A stretch of DNA of 5,407 nucleotides from the NCBI GenBank assembly GCA_016187325.1, contig JACPJY010000068.1, positions 1-5,407 on the forward strand, in the 5' to 3' direction. Shown piece after piece: positions 5,290 to 5,407 of this stretch. Positions within the stretch are counted from its first letter, which is position 1. The number at the start of each line of letters is the position of its first letter. A program made the position numbers and the translations under genes. The notes beneath the pieces were generated by a model. It searched no databases. It was not told where the DNA came from and worked only from the letters and a program-made list of their open reading frames with translations. Source of the stretch: Rhodospirillales bacterium (GTDB lineage Bacteria > Pseudomonadota > Alphaproteobacteria > Rhodospirillales > Casp-alpha2).

Positions 5290-5407
5290 CCCGCAGCCGA
5301 GCAGGCGCCGAAAAGGAAAAGCCGATGCGTGAAGTGGTGCTCGATACGGAGACCACTGGCCTCGATCCGGCCGCCGGCCACCGGATCGTCGAGATCGGCT
5401 GCATCGA
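5289..5407. repeat. Right arm of the inverted repeat, fold-back copy at the window edge
   Basis: Exact reverse complement of 4879-4997, reaching the last base of the window, so the true repeat may be longer. It interrupts the coaE reading frame. Exact identity without a single synonymous change means a very recent event or an artefact of whole-genome amplification, library making or assembly. Confidence 0.97.
5325..5407 (+). pseudogene. Inverted duplicate of the dnaQ start, partial
   Basis: An ATG at 5325 opens the same reading as the true dnaQ: 27 codons beginning MREVVLDTETTG and ending at EIGCI, then two bases to the edge. It carries the Exo I residues D7 and E9 only. It exists because of the fold-back copy and should not be counted as a second proofreading gene unless the sequence beyond the edge proves independent. 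Confidence 0.8.

Noticed and set aside
5012..5332. A plus-strand frame ending in the same basic tail (SRRRKGKADA) as CoaE, which might suggest a small related gene
   Set aside because: The shared tail is produced by the fold-back copy of the coaE 3' end at 5289-5332; the rest of the frame is antisense coaE.
4879..5407. The inverted repeat as ends of a transposon, an invertible switch or a retron/DGR-like element
   Set aside because: The arms are pieces of ordinary coaE and dnaQ coding sequence, the spacer is coaE, and there is no transposase, recombinase, reverse transcriptase or target-site duplication.

Overview
The window is GC-rich, compactly coded DNA from a proteobacterium, most likely an alphaproteobacterium. 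The best evidence is the gene set and order: coaE-dnaQ facing secB, then fxsA, a Tim44/TimA-like gene and mltA. This block recurs in many alphaproteobacterial chromosomes, and individual proteins carry alphaproteobacterial hallmarks: a SecB with a charged, alanine-rich N-terminal extension, a Tim44-domain protein with one N-terminal membrane anchor, and an FxsA with a hydrophilic tail. This assignment is inference from remembered gene order, not from a search.

Layout, left to right. Positions 1-925 (minus strand) hold the start of lutB and the whole of lutA, 10 bases apart, part of a lactate-utilisation (LutABC-type) iron-sulfur operon that runs off the left edge. Positions 1000-2890 (minus strand) hold mltA (lytic transglycosylase lipoprotein) and, upstream of it, the Tim44-domain gene; their reading frames overlap by 8 bases. 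Positions 2891-3085 form a divergent intergenic region with an imperfect 17-bp inverted repeat. Positions 3086-4257 (plus strand) hold fxsA and secB. Convergent to secB, on the minus strand, are dnaQ (4296-4961) and the C-terminal half of coaE (4954 to about 5289), whose frames also overlap by 8 bases.

The genes are mostly housekeeping. SecB (export chaperone), the Tim44-like protein (membrane-anchored, implicated in handling membrane proteins), FxsA (inner-membrane protein) and MltA (peptidoglycan remodelling) all concern the cell envelope. DnaQ proofreads DNA replication and CoaE makes the last step of coenzyme A. LutA and LutB belong to lactate oxidation and are functionally unrelated to the rest.

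The clearest anomaly is at the right edge. Bases 5289-5407 are an exact reverse complement of 4879-4997, so the coaE sequence is cut off after its C-terminal half and the sequence folds back into a second copy of the coaE end and dnaQ start. The perfect identity, the broken essential gene and the position at the window edge point to a fold-back chimera (amplification or assembly artefact) rather than a biological system. I found no CRISPR array, mobile element, tRNA or rRNA, and no convincing new system; the remaining observations are modest regulatory candidates.
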